Below are positions 15,824 to 24,699 of a stretch of 64,000 bases of DNA, one piece after another (the first letter of the stretch is position 1; each line of letters opens with the position of its first letter). The notes under the pieces are model-generated. The model searched no databases, was not told the origin of the DNA, and saw nothing but the letters and a program-made list of their open reading frames with translations. The DNA is from Neisseria mucosa (GTDB taxonomy: Bacteria; Pseudomonadota; Gammaproteobacteria; Burkholderiales; Neisseriaceae), in assembly GCA_003028315.1 (NCBI GenBank), contig CP028150.1, forward strand, positions 2,108,001-2,172,000, given 5' to 3'. The translations under genes and the position numbers were made by a program.

Positions 15824-17266
15824 ATGAAACAATTGGCCATGTACATCAACGGACGCTTTGAAAACGATTTCAACGGCGAATGGCGCGACGTATTGAACCC
15901 TTCCACCGAAGAGGCCATCGCCCGCGAACCCAAAGGCGGTAAAGCTGACGTTGACCGTGCCGTAGCGGCGGCACGCGCGGCGCAACCGGCATGGGAGCGG
16001 CTGCCTGCGGTCGAACGCGGCGCGTATTTGCGCAAAATCGCCCAAGGAATACGCGAACGTGCCGACGAGCTGACCGACACCATCGTTGCCGAAGGCGGCA
16101 AAACCAAAGACTTGGCGCGCGTGGAAGTCATGTTCACCGCCGACTATCTCGATTACCAAGCCGAATGGGCGCGCCGTTATGAAGGCGAAATCATCCAAAG
16201 CGACCGCCCGCGCGAAAATATTTTATTGTTCAAACGTCCGCTGGGCGTCGTGGCAGGCATCCTGCCGTGGAACTTCCCCTTCTTCCTGATTGCCCGCAAA
16301 ATGGGTCCCGCTTTGGTCACGGGCAACACCATCGTCGTCAAACCCAGCAGCGTGACCCCGATCAACTGCCACATCTTCGCCGAAATCGTCGATGCGGTCG
16401 GACTGCCCGCAGGCGTGTTCAACGTCGTGAACGGCCCCGGCGCGGAAATCGGCAACGCCTTGTCCGCCCACCCGCAAGTCGATATGGTCAGCCTGACCGG
16501 CTCCGTCGAAGCAGGCCGCCAAGTGATGGAAGCAGCTTCCGCCAACATCACCAAAGTCTCGCTGGAACTCGGCGGCAAAGCGCCCGCCATCGTTTTGAAA
16601 GATGCGGATTTGGACTTGGCAGTGAAATCCATCTTGGCTTCGCGCGTCGGTAACACCGGTCAAATCTGCAACTGCGCCGAGCGCGTCTATGTCCACAGCA
16701 GCCTGAAAGACGCGTTCATTGAAAAAATGACCGCCGCCATGAAAGGCGTGCGCTACGGCAATCCTGCCGAAGCCGAAGCAGGCGCGCTGGAAATGGGACC
16801 GCTGATTGAAGAGCGCGCCGTCAAAGCCGTTGCCGAAAAAGTGGAACGCGCCGTCAAACAAGGTGCGACGCTGGTCTGCGGCGGCAAACGCGCCGAAGGA
16901 CGCGGCTACTTCTTCGAACCGACCCTGCTGACCGACACCGACAACAACATGGACATCATGAAGGAAGAAACCTTCGGCCCCGTCCTGCCTGTTGCCACTT
17001 TCGACACGCTCGACCAAGTCATCGCCTTGGCAAACGACTGCGAATTCGGTCTGACCAGCTCCGTGTACACCACCAACCTGAACGAAGCCTTCTACGTTAC
17101 CCGCCGCCTGCAATTCGGCGAAACCTACATCAACCGCGAAAACTTCGAAGCCATGCAGGGCTTCCATGCGGGCTGGAAAAAATCCGGTATCGGCGGCGCG
17201 GACGGCAAACACGGTTTGGAAGAATATCTGCAAACCCAAGTCGTTTATCTGGAAACCAATATTTAA
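15824..17266 (+). CDS. aldA: Aldehyde dehydrogenase, lactaldehyde dehydrogenase type
   Basis: A 480-residue NAD-dependent aldehyde dehydrogenase very close in sequence to E. coli AldA, which oxidises L-lactaldehyde and glycolaldehyde. Shared landmarks are GVVAGILPWNFPFFLIARKM, the NAD-binding FTGSVEAG-like LTGSVEAGRQ, catalytic Glu in LELGGKAP, catalytic Cys in NTGQICNCAERV, EETFGPVLPV and the tail GKHGLEEYLQTQVVYLE. The start at 15824 has AGGAG 8 bp upstream. It is monocistronic with a terminator directly behind it. Neighbours give no pathway clue; the exact substrate is inferred. Confidence 0.93.
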   Translation: MKQLAMYINGRFENDFNGEWRDVLNPSTEEAIAREPKGGKADVDRAVAAARAAQPAWERLPAVERGAYLRKIAQGIRERADELTDTIVAEGGKTKDLARVEVMFTADYLDYQAEWARRYEGEIIQSDRPRENILLFKRPLGVVAGILPWNFPFFLIARKMGPALVTGNTIVVKPSSVTPINCHIFAEIVDAVGLPAGVFNVVNGPGAEIGNALSAHPQVDMVSLTGSVEAGRQVMEAASANITKVSLELGGKAPAIVLKDADLDLAVKSILASRVGNTGQICNCAERVYVHSSLKDAFIEKMTAAMKGVRYGNPAEAEAGALEMGPLIEERAVKAVAEKVERAVKQGATLVCGGKRAEGRGYFFEPTLLTDTDNNMDIMKEETFGPVLPVATFDTLDQVIALANDCEFGLTSSVYTTNLNEAFYVTRRLQFGETYINRENFEAMQGFHAGWKKSGIGGADGKHGLEEYLQTQVVYLETNI

Positions 17267-17292
17267 CTGCCGATATTATCCTCAGCTAAACG

Positions 17293-17337
17293 AAATGCCG
17301 CCTGCAACCGATTTTCGGGTTTCGGGCGGCATTTTTG
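17293..17337 (+). terminator. aldA terminator
   Basis: AAATGCCGCC (17293-17302) pairs with GGCGGCATTT (17325-17334) across a 22-nt loop and is followed by T residues. No DUS is involved. Confidence 0.75.
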
Positions 17338-17444
17338 CCTTTATAGAAAAAAACACCGACATCGCGTAAAATATGCGCAAATTTTGTGATTCAATCAGGT
17401 CGTCTGAAACAGATTGCGCCTGATTTATTTTTCCGGAAAACACC

Positions 17445-18956
17445 ATGAGCGAACAAAACAATCCGCAAACCGAGCCGCAGTTGGACGAAAACCAAATCAT
17501 CGCCCTGCGCCGCGAAAAACTGCATAACATCCGCCAACAGCGCATTGCCTATCCCAACGACTTCAAGCGCGACAGCTTTGCCGCTGATTTGCACGCCCAA
17601 TACGGCGAAGTCAGCAAAGAAGAACTCGACCCGCAAGCTGTCCCCGTTAAAATTGCCGGCCGCATGATGCTGAAGCGTCAAATGGGCAAGGCGAGCTTTG
17701 CCACCATTCAAGACGTGACCGGTCAAATCCAGCTTTATCTGAACAACAAAGGCGTAAGTCAGGAAGTTTTGGACGATTTCAACCACTGGGACTTGGGCGA
17801 CATCGTCGGCGCGGAAGGCACTTTGTTCAAAACCAACCACGGCGAATTGACCGTGCGCGTGTCCGACATCCGCCTGCTGTCCAAATCCCTGCGACCGCTG
17901 CCCGACAAACACAAAGGCTTGAGCGATCAGGAAACCAAATACCGTCAACGCTACGTCGATTTGATTGCCAACGAAGAATCGCGCAATACGTTTATCAAAC
18001 GCAGCCAAATCATCCAATCCGTGCGTAATTTCATGGTGAACGAGCATTATCTCGAAGTCGAAACCCCGATGATGCACCCGATTCCCGGCGGCGCGACGGC
18101 GAAACCGTTCGTGACCCACCACAACGCCTTGGACATCCCGCTCTACCTGCGCATCGCCCCCGAGCTGTATCTAAAACGCCTGGTGGTCGGCGGTTTGGAG
18201 CGCGTGTTTGAAATCAACCGCAGCTTCCGCAACGAAGGCATGTCCGTGCGCCACAACCCCGAATTCACCATGATCGAATTCTACGAAGCCTTCTCCGACT
18301 ACGAACGCATGATGCAGATGGCGGAAGACATCATCCGCAACGCATCGCGCACGGTAAACGGTACGGCGAAAATCAGCTACAACGGTAAAGAAGTCGATTT
18401 GGAAAGCCCGTTTGAACGCCTGACCATTCTCGAAGCCATCAAAAAATACAATCCGCACTACACCGACGAGCAGTTGAACGATGCGGAGTGGCTGAAAAAA
18501 GAAATCGTCAAACACGGCGAAAGCCTGCCACCGTCCCCCGGCATCGGCAGCCTGCAACTTGCCCTGTTTGAAGGTTGCGCCGAGGGCAAACTGTGGAACC
18601 CGACCTTCATCGTCGATTATCCGGTCGAAGTTTCCCCGTTGGCACGCGCTTCGGATACGAAACAAGGACTGACCGAGCGTTTCGAATTGTTCGTTGTCGG
18701 CCGCGAACTGGCAAACGGCTATTCCGAGTTGAACGACCCCGAAGATCAAGCCGAACGCTTCAAAGCGCAAGTGGCGCAAAAAGACGCGGGCGACGACGAA
18801 GCCATGCACTACGATGCCGACTACATCCGCGCGATGGAATTCGGTCTGCCGCCGACAGGCGGTTGCGGCATCGGCATCGACCGCTTGGTGATGCTGTTGA
18901 CCGATTCTCAAACCATCCGCGACGTGATTCTGTTCCCGCAGATGCGTCCCGAATAA
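17445..18956 (+). CDS. lysS: Lysyl-tRNA synthetase (class II)
   Basis: A 503-residue class IIb aminoacyl-tRNA synthetase charging tRNA-Lys. The N-terminal OB-fold covers about 60-155 (VKIAGRMMLKRQMGKASF). The catalytic core has motif 2 (VFEINRSFRNEGMSVRHN, PEFTMIEFYEAF) and motif 3 (GCGIGIDRLVMLLTDS). Full length. A DUS lies upstream at about 17398. The terminator behind it is now split by an IS element, so readthrough is possible. The gene for one of its substrates, tRNA-Lys, lies 1.8 kb upstream. Confidence 0.97.
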   Translation: MSEQNNPQTEPQLDENQIIALRREKLHNIRQQRIAYPNDFKRDSFAADLHAQYGEVSKEELDPQAVPVKIAGRMMLKRQMGKASFATIQDVTGQIQLYLNNKGVSQEVLDDFNHWDLGDIVGAEGTLFKTNHGELTVRVSDIRLLSKSLRPLPDKHKGLSDQETKYRQRYVDLIANEESRNTFIKRSQIIQSVRNFMVNEHYLEVETPMMHPIPGGATAKPFVTHHNALDIPLYLRIAPELYLKRLVVGGLERVFEINRSFRNEGMSVRHNPEFTMIEFYEAFSDYERMMQMAEDIIRNASRTVNGTAKISYNGKEVDLESPFERLTILEAIKKYNPHYTDEQLNDAEWLKKEIVKHGESLPPSPGIGSLQLALFEGCAEGKLWNPTFIVDYPVEVSPLARASDTKQGLTERFELFVVGRELANGYSELNDPEDQAERFKAQVAQKDAGDDEAMHYDADYIRAMEFGLPPTGGCGIGIDRLVMLLTDSQTIRDVILFPQMRPE

Positions 18957-18977
18957 GGTAGGCAGATAATAAAGAAA

Positions 18978-18992
18978 AGGTCGTCTGAAAAC
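18978..18992 (+). terminator. Left half of the lysS terminator, split by an IS
   Basis: The left arm AGGTCGTCTGAA is at 18978-18989. The right arm TTCAGACAACCT (one mismatch) is now at 21159-21170 beyond the IS. Bases 18990-18992 (AAC) are one copy of the IS target duplication; the other is at 21143-21145. Confidence 0.8.
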
Positions 18993-19113
18993 TGAACTGG
19001 CCCCCAAATCTTGGACACTCATAAAAGCCTATTCAGGCGCTCTGTGCAAGCTGGGTTCTGTATGCGACAGGACTCAGCTTTTTCAATTTCAAACTGCAAC
19101 GCTCACGGTTGTA

Positions 19114-20014
19114 TAGTCAATTAAAATCAAAATAGGACAATAACGCATCGTCAAATCGGGCGTAATCAGACAATACGGTTCGCAGATACCGCTTAATATT
19201 TGCCCACACCTTCTCAATCGGGTTGAGCTCAGGTGAATAAGGTGCAAGAGGCAATACCTTATGTCCCAATTTTTCCGCCATTTCCTGTAAGACACCCATA
19301 CGGTGAAATCGTGCATTATCTAAAATAATCACCGATTTTTGAGTCAATGCGGGCAGTAGGCATTGCTGAAACCACGCTTCAAAAAAGACTCCGGTCATCG
19401 TATTTTGATAAACCATCGGAGCAATCAGCCGGTTGCCGACTTGTGCGGACACCAGAGATAAGCGTCGGTATCTTTTTCCACTTATCTGCGCTTTCACTAT
19501 TTGCCCTTTCGGGCTGCGGGCATAGGGACGGAACAGGTAGCGGTCAAATCCTGTTTCATCCAAATAAACACGTTGGTAGTCGGAAAATTCGGCCAGCTGT
19601 GTCAAATAATGCGTTACTTTGGCCGGGTCTTGTTCTTTGTAAGTGGTGGTCTTTTTTTGCGCGTCATCCCCATCTGTTTGAGTGCATAGCAAACGGCGGC
19701 TGGCGTACAATCAAAATGTTTGGCGATTTCATGTAGATAGGCATCCTGGTGTTGCTCAACATATTGAGCCAGTTTTTGCCTATCCAATTTGACGGCATTT
19801 AGACCGGTGACTTGATGTTTTAGGCTGCCTGTTTGTTTTTTAAGGCGAATCCACAGGTAAAGCGTGTTTCTTGACAAGTTAAACGTTGCTGCGGTTTGGC
19901 TGATGTTTTTGCATTGTTCGTAATAGTTTAAAGCTTTGTTTCTTAAGTCCGCAGAGTATGCCATGGTTAGACCTTCAAAGTTGAGTATTGTACTATTTTG
20001 TTTTTAATTGACTA
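19114..20014 (-). mobile_element. IS630-family insertion sequence nested in the IS3 element
   Basis: A 901-bp element with terminal inverted repeats TAGTCAATTAAAA at both ends, extending with few mismatches through CAAAATAG and ACAATA. It is flanked by a TA duplication (19112-19113 and 20015-20016), the Tc1/mariner-IS630 hallmark. The unoccupied target can be read in the second IS3 copy. It looks complete and potentially active. Confidence 0.93.
19117..19964 (-). CDS. IS630-family transposase made by programmed frameshift
   Basis: Two overlapping frames. The upstream frame (19964 down to 19614) has two helix-turn-helix regions (KNISQTAATFNLSRNTLYLW, AKHFDCTPAAVCYALKQMG). The downstream frame (19710 to 19117) has the DDE domain (YLDETGFDRYLF, SVIILDNARFHR, YSPELNPIEKVWANIKRYL). 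A run of seven A residues on the coding strand (T7 near 19650-19657 on the plus strand) lies where both frames read Lys-Lys, a classical slippery site. The fused product would be about 282 residues. The stop codon lies inside the terminal repeat. Confidence 0.88.
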
Positions 20015-20735
20015 TAGTAATCCATATAATCATCTATCTGTTTCATCAATTCGTCCACCGTCAATTCTCCTGCGTTATAGAAACACTCCGTCTTCAACAC
20101 CGCAAAGAAGCTTTCCATCGGCGCATTGTCCCAGCAGTTCGCCTTACGCGACATGCTTTGAACCATGGAATGCTCCGCAAGCAATTCCCTATACCCCGCC
20201 GTACGGTACAGCACACCTTGGTCCGAATGCAGCATCGTTCCTTTAGCAGTCAGACGGGGGGCGGCTTTTTCGAGCATTTCCTTCACCATTTCGCTGTCGG
20301 CTCTGCGGCTCATGGCGTAGGCGACGATCTCGCGGTTGAACAAGTCCAAGATTGGCGAGAGGTACAATTTGCCGTCTTTTCCTTTGAGTTCGGTAACGTC
20401 GGTCAGCCATTTTTCGTTGGGCTTTCGGGCTTTGAACCGGCGTTTGAGGAGGTTTTCCGATATTTCGCCCATAGCGGGATGGCGGTAGGCTTTTTTCGCC
20501 CGTATGAGGGCTTTCAGTTCCAACTGCTTCATCAACCGCGCCGCTTTTTTGCGGTTCCAACCCAATGCTGCGGCAATGCGCCTTTGTCCGTAGCGTCCTT
20601 TATGCCGCCGGTAGGTTTCGACAAGGAGGGCTTTGTCGGCTGCGTCGGGGTCGGGTCGGTCTTGGTGATGGTAGTAAAAGCTGCTTTTGGGCAGGTTTGC
20701 GATGTGCAGCAGGTATTTGAGCGGGTGTTGCGCCC

Positions 20736-21086
20736 TCAGTGTTTGGACGGTTTGGCTTTGTCCTTTGCGGTCTGCTTTTGGCTGAGGGCTTTTAACTCCT
20801 TTAGGTAGGCGACCTCTGCGCGCATATAGCACAACTCTTCAATAAGCTCCGCCTGTGTTTTTTCTTGGTCGGGTTTATCTGCGATGAAGGGGTTTTTGCG
20901 GTGTTGGGGCATGGTTTTGGATTGGGGATGTTCGAGTGCGCCGATGCCGCCTTCTTGATAGGCGCGTATCCATCGCCGCAGGTGGGTTCTGGAAATGCCG
21001 TAGTGGTCTGCGGTACGCTGTTGGCTGCGTATATGCAGGTAGTGGAGTACGGCTTGGTATTTGAAGTGTAATGTATATTTGCTCAT
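20736..21086 (-). CDS. IS3 orfA (helix-turn-helix), copy 1
   Basis: A 116-residue IS150-group OrfA. It has helix-turn-helix segments (YKYQAVLHYL-like KYQAVLHYLHIRSQQRTAD, YGISRTHLRRWIRAYQEGG) and a C-terminal leucine-zipper-like stretch (AELIEELCYMRAEVAYLKEL). It overlaps orfB by 97 bp; the family normally fuses the two by -1 frameshifting. The ATG at 21086 follows the terminal repeat closely. Confidence 0.88.
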   Translation of the reverse strand: MSKYTLHFKYQAVLHYLHIRSQQRTADHYGISRTHLRRWIRAYQEGGIGALEHPQSKTMPQHRKNPFIADKPDQEKTQAELIEELCYMRAEVAYLKELKALSQKQTAKDKAKPSKH

Positions 21087-21333
21087 AAAAAAACTGCACC
21101 TTGTGAGTTGGAGGGGATGTCCAACTTTTGGGGGGCAGTTCAAACCGGAAAATTGGTTTTCAGACAACCTTTGTCGTTTTTGTACCACTTTGTAACTTTG
21201 ATTAACCTATATCGATTTCTCATGAAATTCGGAAGAGAATGGGAAATTTCACTTCAGACGACCCAAACGGATTGAATAGCCAAGATTTACACGGTAAACT
21301 TATACAATTAAAAAATTTTATGATTTACTCACT

Positions 21334-22038
21334 ATGAAACCCGCCTTCGACATAAAGTCAGCCCGGCTTGACGTACTGGCTATTCACCTGCATACCGCAG
21401 ACTTGACCGAACTGGAAGAATTTTTGCGCCAGCGCGCCGGTCAGTATCAAGAATTGGATATTGTTCCTTTTGTTTTAGACGTACAGGATTTCGATCATCC
21501 CGAGTCATTGGACATCGGAGCTATGCTGACCCTTTTTGCCCGTTATGGCATGCAGATTTTAGGGCTGCGCCATGAAAGTGAAAGTTGGTCGTCTTTTGCT
21601 GCACGTTATCATTTGGTTTTCAGCCGCAGCGACAAATCCGAGCCGCAACAACCCAAAATCAACCAAGAGCCTGCCCCCGTTCAGGCAACCGTCATCAATA
21701 ACCCGACCGTCCTCATCAGTACCCCCGTCCGCACCGGACAGCAGGTTTATGCGGAAAACGGCGACCTTATCGTAACCGGCATCGTCAGTGAAGGTGCGGA
21801 ACTCATTGCTGACGGAAACATTCACGTCTATGCACCCATGCGCGGCAGGGCGCTGGCAGGCGCGAAAGGCAACACCAACGCGCGCATCTTTATTCACTCC
21901 ATGCAGGCGGAGCTGGTCTCCGTAGCGGGCATCTACCGCAATTTCGAACAAGACCTGCCCGACCACCTGCACAAAAAAGCCGTACAGGTTTCATTGCAAG
22001 ACAACCGTTTGGTTATCAGCGCAATCGACACAGATTAA
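21334..22038 (+). CDS. minC: Septum site-determining protein MinC
   Basis: A 234-residue FtsZ-polymerisation inhibitor that blocks division away from midcell. The N-terminal domain (about 1-110) antagonises FtsZ. A Pro/Gln-rich linker (KINQEPAPVQATV) leads to the C-terminal beta-helix (VRTGQQVYAENGDLIVTGIV, HVYAPMRGRALAGAKGN) that binds MinD. It is the first gene of minC-minD-minE-oxyR. The disrupted lysS terminator and IS lie upstream. Confidence 0.95.
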   Translation: MKPAFDIKSARLDVLAIHLHTADLTELEEFLRQRAGQYQELDIVPFVLDVQDFDHPESLDIGAMLTLFARYGMQILGLRHESESWSSFAARYHLVFSRSDKSEPQQPKINQEPAPVQATVINNPTVLISTPVRTGQQVYAENGDLIVTGIVSEGAELIADGNIHVYAPMRGRALAGAKGNTNARIFIHSMQAELVSVAGIYRNFEQDLPDHLHKKAVQVSLQDNRLVISAIDTD

Positions 22039-22065
22039 CCGTTCCAAAATTTGAAAGGAAATATC

Positions 22066-22881
22066 GTGACAAAAATCATCGTAGTAACATCAGGTAAAGG
22101 CGGCGTAGGTAAAACCACGACCAGCGCCAGTATTGCAGCCGGATTGGCATTGCGAGGCCACAAGACTGCCGTTATCGACTTTGACGTCGGTTTGCGTAAC
22201 CTCGATCTGATTATGGGTTGCGAACGACGCGTTGTGTATGACCTGATTAACGTCATCCAGGGTGAAGCCACGCTCACCCAGGCACTGATTAAAGACAAAA
22301 ACTGCGAAAACCTCTTCATTCTGCCTGCATCGCAAACCCGCGACAAAGACGCACTGACCCGTGAAGGCGTTGAGAAAGTCATGCAGGAATTGAGCAGTGA
22401 CAAAATGGGATTCGAATACATCATCTGCGACTCTCCCGCCGGTATTGAACAGGGCGCATTGATGGCACTCTACTTCGCCGACGAAGCCATCGTTACAACC
22501 AACCCCGAAGTATCCAGCGTCCGTGACTCCGACCGTATCTTGGGCATCCTGCAAAGCAAATCCCGCAAAGCCGAACAAGGCGGCACAGTTAAAGAACACC
22601 TGCTGATTACCCGCTATTCTCCCGAACGCGTCAACAAAGGCGAAATGCTGTCCGTACAAGATATTTGCGACATCCTGCGCATCCCGCTCATCGGTGTCAT
22701 TCCCGAATCGCAAAACGTCCTGCAAGCATCCAATGCCGGCGAACCCGTCATCCACCAAAACAGCGTTTCCGCTGCCGAAGCCTACAAAGACGTCATCGCG
22801 CGCCTCTTGGGTGAAAACCGCGAAATGCGTTTCCTTGAAGCTGAGAAAAAAGGCTTCTTCAAACGACTGTTCGGAGGCTAA
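22066..22881 (+). CDS. minD: Septum site-determining ATPase MinD
   Basis: A 271-residue membrane-associated ParA-like ATPase that carries MinC and oscillates with MinE. It shows the deviant Walker A TSGKGGVGKTTT, LPASQTRDKDAL, ICDSPAGIEQGA and the C-terminal amphipathic membrane-targeting helix FLEAEKKGFFKRLFGG. The start is the GTG at 22066, which follows GAAAGGAA and gives the known neisserial N-terminus (MTKIIVVTSGKGG). An in-frame TTG 15 bases upstream has no ribosome binding site. Confidence 0.96.
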   Translation: MTKIIVVTSGKGGVGKTTTSASIAAGLALRGHKTAVIDFDVGLRNLDLIMGCERRVVYDLINVIQGEATLTQALIKDKNCENLFILPASQTRDKDALTREGVEKVMQELSSDKMGFEYIICDSPAGIEQGALMALYFADEAIVTTNPEVSSVRDSDRILGILQSKSRKAEQGGTVKEHLLITRYSPERVNKGEMLSVQDICDILRIPLIGVIPESQNVLQASNAGEPVIHQNSVSAAEAYKDVIARLLGENREMRFLEAEKKGFFKRLFGG

Positions 22882-22884
22882 GCC

Positions 22885-23160
22885 ATGTCATTAATAGATA
22901 TGTTGTTTGGCAGAAAGCCGAAAACCGCCGCCGTCGCGCGCGACCGCCTGCAAATCATCATTGCCCAAGAACGCGCTCAAGAAGGAAAGGCTCCCGACTA
23001 CCTGCCGACCCTGCGCAAAGAATTACTGGAAGTATTGTCCAAATACGTCAACGTTTCCCTGGACGACATCCGCATTTCCCAAGAAAAGCAGGACGGTATG
23101 GACGTTCTCGAATTGAACATCACCCTGCCTGAACAAAAAACGGAACAGAAAAAGGCTTAA
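22885..23160 (+). CDS. minE: Cell division topological specificity factor MinE
   Basis: A 91-residue protein that stimulates MinD ATPase and drives pole-to-pole oscillation. The N-terminal membrane and MinD-binding segment MSLIDMLFGRKPKT leads to the anti-MinCD helix (VARDRLQIIIAQER). The topological-specificity domain follows (LPTLRKELLEVLSKYVNVSLDDI). It starts 3 bp after minD and ends 3 bp before oxyR, so translation of the four genes is likely coupled. Confidence 0.96.
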   Translation: MSLIDMLFGRKPKTAAVARDRLQIIIAQERAQEGKAPDYLPTLRKELLEVLSKYVNVSLDDIRISQEKQDGMDVLELNITLPEQKTEQKKA

Positions 23161-23163
23161 CAC

Positions 23164-24084
23164 ATGACCTTGACCGAATTGCGTTACATCGTAGCCGTCG
23201 CGCAGGAGCGTCATTTCGGACGTGCCGCGCGCCGCTGCTTTGTCAGCCAGCCCACCCTTTCCATCGCCATCAAAAAGCTGGAAGAAGAGCTGTCGGTATC
23301 CCTGTTTGACCGCAGCAGCAACGACATCATCACCACCGAAGCGGGCGAGCGCATCATTGCCCAAGCCCGTCGCGTGTTGGAAGAAGCCGAGCTGATCAAG
23401 CACCTTGCCAGCGAAGAGCAAAACGAATTGGAAGGCGCATTCAAACTCGGTCTGATTTTTACCGTCGCCCCCTACCTTCTGCCCAAGCTCATCATTTCCC
23501 TGCGCGAAACCGCGCCGAAAATGCCCCTGATGCTCGAAGAAAACTACACGCACATCCTGACCGAATCGCTCAAACGCGGCGACGTCGATGCCATCGTAGT
23601 CGCAGAACCCTTCCAAGAGCCGGGTATCGTCACCGAGCCTTTGTATGACGAGCCTTTCTTCGTCATCGTCCCCAAAGGACACCATTTCGAAGAACTCGAT
23701 GCCGTTACCCCGCAGATGTTGGGCGAAGAGCAGGTCTTGTTGCTGACGGAAGGCAACTGTATGCGCGACCAAGTTTTATCAAGCTGTTCCGAGCTGGCCG
23801 CCAAGCAGAAAATCCAAGGTCTGACCAACACCCTGCAAGGCAGCTCCATCAACACTATCCGCCACATGGTTGCCAGCGGTCTCGCTATCAGCGTCATGCC
23901 CGCTACAGCATTGACCGAAAACGACCATTTGCTGTTCAGCATCATCCCGTTTTCAGGCTCCGTACCGCACCGTCGCGTCGTTTTGGCATACCGTCGGAAC
24001 TTCGTTCGCCCCAAAGCATTGACTGCCTTGCGGACTGCCATCCTCAATTCCCATCTTCACGGCGTAAGTTTTGTGAAGGAATAA
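23164..24084 (+). CDS. oxyR: Hydrogen-peroxide-sensing LysR regulator OxyR
   Basis: A 306-residue LysR-type regulator. The N-terminal winged HTH (MTLTELRYIVAVAQERHFGR, CFVSQPTLSIAIKKLEEELS) is followed by a substrate-like domain. The two redox cysteines fall at residues 199 and 208 in EGNCMRDQVLSSC, the same numbers as in E. coli OxyR, so peroxide sensing through a disulfide should be retained. It directly follows minE; a min-oxyR operon is known in pathogenic Neisseria. Confidence 0.95.
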   Translation: MTLTELRYIVAVAQERHFGRAARRCFVSQPTLSIAIKKLEEELSVSLFDRSSNDIITTEAGERIIAQARRVLEEAELIKHLASEEQNELEGAFKLGLIFTVAPYLLPKLIISLRETAPKMPLMLEENYTHILTESLKRGDVDAIVVAEPFQEPGIVTEPLYDEPFFVIVPKGHHFEELDAVTPQMLGEEQVLLLTEGNCMRDQVLSSCSELAAKQKIQGLTNTLQGSSINTIRHMVASGLAISVMPATALTENDHLLFSIIPFSGSVPHRRVVLAYRRNFVRPKALTALRTAILNSHLHGVSFVKE

Positions 24085-24199
24085 AAGGGCGTTGTTATAA
24101 AATTTAGATGGAGACTGATTAATACCACCTGACATTTTATCAAACAAGATTAATCCTGATTACAACCTTGTATAGTCAAAACAAAAGGATGAATTTTCA

Positions 24200-24541
24200 A
24201 TGAATAAGATTGCATTGTCGGTATTGATTTTATTGCTTGTTTCGGGCTGCGTTTATCCAAACATGGCTACACCATCATCACAGATTGCGCCAGCTTATAT
24301 CTCAAGTGCGAAGTACAGTTTATTTGATTGCCATCAACTGCAAACCGAGCTTGATTCCATATCACGACGAGAATCAGTTTTAGTTGTTGCCCAAGAGCAA
24401 CGCGTAAAAAACAGTGAGAAGCAGGCGACATGGTTCGGATATGGACAAGGTGACGGAGTTAAAGCCACAGAGCTTGCTAATGTGAAAGGAGAGAAGGAAG
24501 CTGTCAGAAAAGCATTGGCTTTAAAATCTTGCGCGGAATAG
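24200..24541 (+). CDS. Small lipoprotein of unknown function
   Basis: A 113-residue predicted lipoprotein with signal peptide MNKIALSVLILLLVSGC (Cys at residue 17). The mature part has a Cys pair (FDCHQLQ and the C-terminal KSCAE) that could form a disulfide. A helical segment is followed by FGYGQGDGVKATELANVKGEKEAVRKA. That last block recurs in small lipoproteins of many proteobacteria whose role I cannot name. AAAGGA precedes the ATG. The base composition is more AT-rich than that of the min operon. Confidence 0.8.
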   Translation: MNKIALSVLILLLVSGCVYPNMATPSSQIAPAYISSAKYSLFDCHQLQTELDSISRRESVLVVAQEQRVKNSEKQATWFGYGQGDGVKATELANVKGEKEAVRKALALKSCAE

Positions 24542-24635
24542 CATCAGAAAAATATCCACCATATTAGGAATATGCGTTAGATATTCTTTGTGATTATTTA
24601 TTTCGCGGAGAGTTAAATGCTGTAAATAATCAAAA

Positions 24636-24680
24636 AGAGGTCGTCTGAAAACCTGAAACCAAGGTTTTCAGACGACCTCT
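24636..24680. terminator. DUS-pair bidirectional terminator
   Basis: An 18-bp perfect stem from GAGGTCGTCTGAAAACCT (24637-24654) to its complement (24662-24679), between the convergent lipoprotein gene and valS. DUS cores lie at 24638-24649 and 24667-24678. Confidence 0.85.
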
Positions 24681-24699
24681 GTAATTGTTCAACCAACAA

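Larger units (their letters stand above)
19033..20832 (-). pseudogene. IS3 orfB transposase (DDE), interrupted by IS630 element
   Basis: The IS150-group orfB integrase-like transposase starts near 20832 and has an HTH_21-type region (KAARLMKQLELKALIRAKK) and a DDE core (WLTDVTELKGKDGKLYLSP, MLHSDQGVLYRT, NAPMESFFAVLKTE). The frame enters the inserted element at 20015 after DDYMDYY and stops at 19993. The last 27 or so codons, ending at a TGA at 19033-19035, are stranded on the far side. Compare the copy at 36738-37590. Confidence 0.9.
18993..21142 (-). mobile_element. IS3-family (IS150-group) insertion sequence, copy 1, interrupted by an IS630-family element
   Basis: The ends are TGAACTGGCCCCCAAATCTT at 18993 and, inverted, TGAACTGCCCCCCAAAAGTT at 21142, like IS150-group termini. 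The 3-bp target duplication AAC (18990-18992 and 21143-21145) is intact. Removing the 901-bp inner element and its TA duplication leaves 1247 bp with orfA and orfB, a normal size for the group. It lies inside the lysS DUS terminator. It is inactive because orfB is broken. Confidence 0.93.
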
